This document shows, in pieces, positions 24,618 to 27,707 of a stretch of 27,707 nucleotides of DNA. The notes beneath the pieces are model-generated. The model worked only from the letters and a program-made list of their open reading frames with translations, had not been told where the DNA came from and did no database searches. The stretch's first letter is position 1. Every line of letters begins with the position of its first letter. The DNA lies in assembly GCA_029861655.1 (NCBI GenBank), contig JAOTZA010000005.1, positions 1-27,707 of the forward strand. The letters run 5' to 3'. The translations under genes were made by a program, and so were the position numbers. Source of the stretch: Acidobacteriota bacterium. Its GTDB lineage: Bacteria > Acidobacteriota > Thermoanaerobaculia > Multivoradales > JAHEKO01.

Positions 24618-25775
24618 TCACCCGGCCGCTGTCTTGAGTTCTCGTGCTTCCTCGAGACACGCCGTCAGCGCGTCGCAGACGATCTCGACCGCGGCGTCAC
24701 CCATCGTTGGGAACAGAGGCAGCGTCAGTTCACGCTGTGAGATCTGTTCCGCTATCGGGGTATCGCTCGTGTCGAGGTGGGGATAGGCGGCAAATCCGCC
24801 GAAGGCCGGATAGTGAATGCTCGCTTGGACGCCGCGTTCCTTGAGAGCCATCAGTATGGCGTCGCGGTCGATACCGGAGTCGAGAAGCACCGGGCAGATG
24901 TGGAAGGAGTTGGCTCCAGCGCTGTAGCCGTCGAACGGCCATGTCACACCGTCTACGGGTTCGAGACGCCGCTGGTACAGCTTCATCAGTTCGCCACGCC
25001 GCCGGTTGCCTTCCGGAAGCTTGTCGAGCTGCACCAGACCCAGGGCCGCGCGGATCTCGTCGATGCGATAGTTCAGCCCCGGCTCGAGCACGTCGTAGGA
25101 GATGGCGCGGCCTTCGTGTCGGTCAAGGGTGAGACTCGTCATGCCGTGTGAGCGCAGGGATCGAAAGCGCGCGTGCAACCCCTCGTCACCGGTCGAGAGC
25201 ATACCGCCTTCACCAACCGACAGGTTCTTGTTGGTGAAGAAGCTAAAGCAGCCGATGTCTCCGATCGTGCCGAGCGCGGCCTGTCCATACCGGGCTCCTG
25301 GCGCGTGGGCCGCATCTTCGATGAGACGTAGGCCATGACGCTCGCAAAGAGCCGTGAGCTCGTCCATCCGGCACGAGTAGCCCGCATAGTGAACGCAAAG
25401 AACCGCTTTGGTCCGGTTGGTGATTCGCCTTTCCACGTCATGGACGTCGATGTTCCACAGATTCAGCGATTCGCAATCGGCTAGAATCGGCTCGGCGCCG
25501 ACCATCTTGACGACGTTGATATCGGCCACAAAGGTCAGGGCCGGCACGATGACCTCGTCCCCCGGTCCGATTCCGAGCGCCAACAGCGCCATGTGAAGCG
25601 CCCCGGTCGCGCTGCTGACCGCGGTGCACTGACCCGCGCCGAGGAACTCCTCGAACGCGCTCTCGAAGTCGCGAGTCCGTTGCCCCATGGTCAGCCACCG
25701 GCTTTCCAGAACCTCGCTGACCGCGCGCGTCTCGCGCTCGTCGTAGTTGAGCTCGAAAAGTTGTACTTTCCACAT
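24618..25775 (-). CDS. DegT/DnrJ/EryC1/StrS-family PLP sugar aminotransferase
   Basis: The 385-residue protein starts at ATG 25775 with GAGGAA six bases upstream. It has a fold-type I PLP enzyme layout: SSATGALHMALLALGIGPGDEV near 54-75, VPALTFVADINVV, VHYAGYSC, LIEDAAHAPGARY with the pyridine-contacting Asp154, and SFFTNKNLSVGEGG with the Schiff-base Lys183. The C-terminal SFHICPVLL and GVQASIHYPA are also typical. Such enzymes place an amino group on a keto-sugar nucleotide (UDP- or dTDP-linked). No dedicated dehydratase is adjacent, so the substrate may come from the cassette at 6069-9214 or from genes outside the window. It is preceded by a glycosyltransferase gene 39 bases upstream. Confidence 0.9.
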   Translation of the reverse strand: MWKVQLFELNYDERETRAVSEVLESRWLTMGQRTRDFESAFEEFLGAGQCTAVSSATGALHMALLALGIGPGDEVIVPALTFVADINVVKMVGAEPILADCESLNLWNIDVHDVERRITNRTKAVLCVHYAGYSCRMDELTALCERHGLRLIEDAAHAPGARYGQAALGTIGDIGCFSFFTNKNLSVGEGGMLSTGDEGLHARFRSLRSHGMTSLTLDRHEGRAISYDVLEPGLNYRIDEIRAALGLVQLDKLPEGNRRRGELMKLYQRRLEPVDGVTWPFDGYSAGANSFHICPVLLDSGIDRDAILMALKERGVQASIHYPAFGGFAAYPHLDTSDTPIAEQISQRELTLPLFPTMGDAAVEIVCDALTACLEEARELKTAAG

Positions 25776-25814
25776 AAGCGTTCCTCGCTTGCGCCTACGG
25801 CGTCCTTGGACTCA

Positions 25815-27098
25815 TCACAGGCTCGCCTCGAGCTCCCGAAACAATTCTATCCATTTGTCGGTGATCGTCCGCTGTGAGAAGCGGGTCTCGGCCGCGGCTC
25901 GCGCCCTTTCCCCCATGGCTTCACCGATTTCAGGCTCGGCGGCGGCTCGCCGGATGGTCTGAGCGAGCCTCTCGGCGTCTCCGGGCGGGACCACCCAGCC
26001 CACTTCTTCCTCGGTGACAATTCGAGCCAGTTCAGAGATCTCTTCCGTTACCGCAATGATCGCTCGACCGGAAGCCAGCGAGTTGTAGAGCCGGCTCGGC
26101 ACCGCGACTCCTCCCATTCCAGGAATGAGAGGAATCAAGACCACATCGCAGGCCCGGTGCATTTCGGCGGTTTTGGACCGAGGCAGCGATTTGGAGAGCG
26201 TCACGTTTGGGAGTTGTCTCCTCTTGACTTCGGCGGCGAGCCAGTCACGGCGTCCGCCCCGACCGACGAAGAGAAAGTGGATCCCAGTGTCGAGCTTCAG
26301 GATCGTCATGCACTCGACGAGATTCTCGACGTCATTGAGCCGACTGATATTGCCTGCAAACTGAACGACGAATTTGTCGCTGATAGCGAGTCTCTCGAGA
26401 AACGGACTGCCATTGCGTGGTTGCGCCGTTATCAAACCGATGTCGGCCCAGCTACGGATGACCCGGACCTTTGAAAGATCGTGCCCCCGCAGCCGATGGC
26501 GAACCCGATCCTGCATCCCTCGGCCGAGGACCACGACGCGAGTGGAGAGCCGGTACAGGAGGCGATTGGCGCGGTCGAGACTCCGCGCCAGCAGAGAGCC
26601 TTTGCGAATCATGCCAGCAGCGATCAAGACCTCCGGATATGTATCCTGCACGAAGGCAATACAGTGCGCTCGACGAAGAAGACAGGCGAGAGCCACCGTG
26701 AACGGCAAGGTGGGAGGGGTGGACTCGACCAGAACCCGATCCTTCGCTTTGATTCTGAACAGAGCATTCAGGAAGACCGAGCCGGTGATCGTCACCAGGT
26801 TGGCGAAGCGTCCCCCAAGGGTCTGGTTGGCCAGCGTCGTCGACCACACTCTGCGGATCGCCACGTTTTCGTGGACCTCGATCGTTGGTGCGCGCTTTCC
26901 TCTCAGCGAGTAGGTCGGCTGGGCGCAGAGCACGCGCACTGGGAAACGGCCGGCCAAGGCCTGAGCGATCCCGGTCATGAAGTAACCGGTTGAGGTTTCT
27001 TCAGGGTAGTAGAGCTCCGAGATGACCCAGATGCTCGGAGCGTTGCGTCCCCTCGGCCGATCGGGTTGGACGGTGCGAGGTTTCTCAGCGGTGGCCAT
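25815..27098 (-). CDS. Glycosyltransferase family 4, WbuB-like
   Basis: ATG 27098 gives 427 residues; a TTG at 27107 is an alternative. The N-terminus, SIWVISELYYPEETSTGYFM with VRVLCAQPTYS, is that of the WbuB/WcaI group. KFVVQFAGNISRLNDVENLV opens the second GT-B domain, FVGRGGRRDWL follows, and the donor site includes VAVPSRLYNSLASGRAIIAV. Some WbuB-type enzymes transfer N-acetyl-L-fucosamine, which would suit the 2-acetamido-2,6-dideoxy-L-hexose cassette elsewhere in the window; this link is inferred. It acts on the cytoplasmic face of the inner membrane. It lies 27 bases after the epimerase stop and is probably in the same operon. Confidence 0.88.
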   Translation of the reverse strand: MATAEKPRTVQPDRPRGRNAPSIWVISELYYPEETSTGYFMTGIAQALAGRFPVRVLCAQPTYSLRGKRAPTIEVHENVAIRRVWSTTLANQTLGGRFANLVTITGSVFLNALFRIKAKDRVLVESTPPTLPFTVALACLLRRAHCIAFVQDTYPEVLIAAGMIRKGSLLARSLDRANRLLYRLSTRVVVLGRGMQDRVRHRLRGHDLSKVRVIRSWADIGLITAQPRNGSPFLERLAISDKFVVQFAGNISRLNDVENLVECMTILKLDTGIHFLFVGRGGRRDWLAAEVKRRQLPNVTLSKSLPRSKTAEMHRACDVVLIPLIPGMGGVAVPSRLYNSLASGRAIIAVTEEISELARIVTEEEVGWVVPPGDAERLAQTIRRAAAEPEIGEAMGERARAAAETRFSQRTITDKWIELFRELEASL

Positions 27099-27125
27099 CG
27101 TGCCCAAGATCTCGGGTCGGCGGGG

Positions 27126-27707
27126 TCAGGCCACGCCAACCGCCCACGACACGTACTCGGTCAGCCCTTCTTCCAGGTGTACCTTTGGCGCGAACCCGAA
27201 GGCTGCGGCGGCTGCACGGGTATCGGCCAGGCTATGGAGGACGTCGCCGGCTCGTGGCGGGCCGTATTCGACCAGGGTCGGTTGCGGCACCCGCTGTGCG
27301 ACCATTTCGGCCAGGTGGTTGATCGTGATTTGCTCCTCGGAGCCTAGGTTGAACGCGCCGGAGAGGCCCGGGGTTTCAGCAGCCTGGATATTGGCGGTGA
27401 CAACGTCATCCACGTGGATGAAGTCTCGAGTCTGCTTTCCGTCGCCGAAAACCGTGATCGGTTCGTCGCGAAGCATCTGGAACACGAAGATGGGAATGAC
27501 ATTGCCATAGGCGTCGAATCGTTGGTTGGGACCGTAGACGTTGAAGTAGCGAAGAGCAACGACATCCAGCTCATAGAGGGCTGAATAGGCCAATCCGAGC
27601 TTCTCGCCGGCGAGCTTACTGGCGCCGTAGGGTGACTCGGGTGCGATGGGATGATCTTCGGCGACCGGTATCTTCTTGAGCTCGCCGAAGATACCCGCCG
27701 ATGAGCT
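27126..27707 (-). CDS. NAD-dependent sugar epimerase/dehydratase (extended SDR), 5' end beyond the window
   Basis: The frame is open to the window edge, leaving the C-terminal ~193 residues. At the edge it reads SSAGIFGE and then SPYGASKLAGEKL, the catalytic Y-x3-K of extended SDRs. LRYFNVYGPNQRFDAYGNVI, FGDGKQTRDFIHVDDVV and FNLGSEEQITINHLAEMV are standard for UDP-glucose/UDP-GlcNAc 4-epimerases and relatives. The missing N-terminus would hold the NAD-binding Rossmann loop. It most likely interconverts Glc/Gal or GlcNAc/GalNAc forms of a UDP-sugar, but UDP-xylose synthase-like or dehydratase activity cannot be excluded. It is the first visible gene of the minus-strand train running down to 16562. 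Confidence 0.87.
   Translation of the reverse strand, partial: SSSAGIFGELKKIPVAEDHPIAPESPYGASKLAGEKLGLAYSALYELDVVALRYFNVYGPNQRFDAYGNVIPIFVFQMLRDEPITVFGDGKQTRDFIHVDDVVTANIQAAETPGLSGAFNLGSEEQITINHLAEMVAQRVPQPTLVEYGPPRAGDVLHSLADTRAAAAAFGFAPKVHLEEGLTEYVSWAVGVA

Noticed and set aside
23982..24740. A 252-residue open frame on the plus strand
   Set aside because: It is antisense to the phosphoglycosyl transferase and aminotransferase genes, both with firm motifs, and has no recognisable domain.
1..27707. CRISPR array, tRNA, rRNA, insertion sequence or phage integration site
   Set aside because: No regularly spaced repeats, cloverleaf-like segments, transposase or integrase frames, or terminal inverted repeats were seen on reading both strands.

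Overview
The window looks like part of a surface- or exopolysaccharide biosynthesis region from a high-GC Gram-negative bacterium. Most genes are roughly 60-65% GC by eye. Lipoprotein and Sec-type signal peptides, Wzx/Wzy/Wzz-type genes and a sulfatase-like lipoprotein fit a diderm. The mix of secreted S74-domain proteins, sulfatase-like hydrolases and sulfotransferases recalls Acidobacteriota such as Thermoanaerobaculia. That placement is only an inference; there is no rRNA or other phylogenetic marker here, and no tRNA, CRISPR array or insertion sequence was seen.

Layout, left to right. (1) 3-2893, plus strand: two paralogous secreted proteins with a C-terminal peptidase S74 (intramolecular chaperone) domain flank a small secreted protein of unknown function. 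(2) 2921-5934, minus strand: a WecA/MraY-type phosphoglycosyl transferase, an FkbM-like methyltransferase and a sulfotransferase. (3) 6069-10740, plus strand: an RmlD-like reductase, a CapE/WbjB-type UDP-GlcNAc 4,6-dehydratase/5-epimerase and a UDP-GlcNAc 2-epimerase, which together form a UDP-2-acetamido-2,6-dideoxy-L-hexose cassette, then a lower-GC exported sulfatase whose signal peptide is out of frame. (4) 10934-13310, minus strand: a sulfatase-like lipoprotein and a second sulfotransferase. (5) 13509-16565, plus strand: a Wzx flippase and a Wzy-like polymerase. (6) 16562-27707, minus strand: a long gene train read right to left, namely a sugar epimerase (cut by the window edge), a WbuB-like glycosyltransferase, a DegT-type aminotransferase, a PglC/WcaJ-type phosphoglycosyl transferase, a divergent sulfotransferase, a second Wzx, an O-antigen ligase/polymerase with an extra C-terminal domain, a Wzz-like co-polymerase and a second glycosyltransferase.

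How they fit together: nucleotide-sugar enzymes supply amino- and deoxy-sugars, a phosphoglycosyl transferase starts the lipid-linked unit, glycosyltransferases extend it, Wzx exports it, and Wzy with Wzz polymerises it. Three sulfotransferases and two sulfatase-family proteins suggest that the glycan is sulfated and then edited or recycled. The initiating transferase, the flippase and the polymerase/ligase each occur twice, in non-homologous or divergent forms, so two assembly lines may share this locus. The least ordinary features are the sulfation genes combined with doubled machinery, the out-of-frame signal peptide of the sulfatase, a GCTAGACT motif repeated upstream of three minus-strand genes, and departures from canonical active-site residues in several enzymes.
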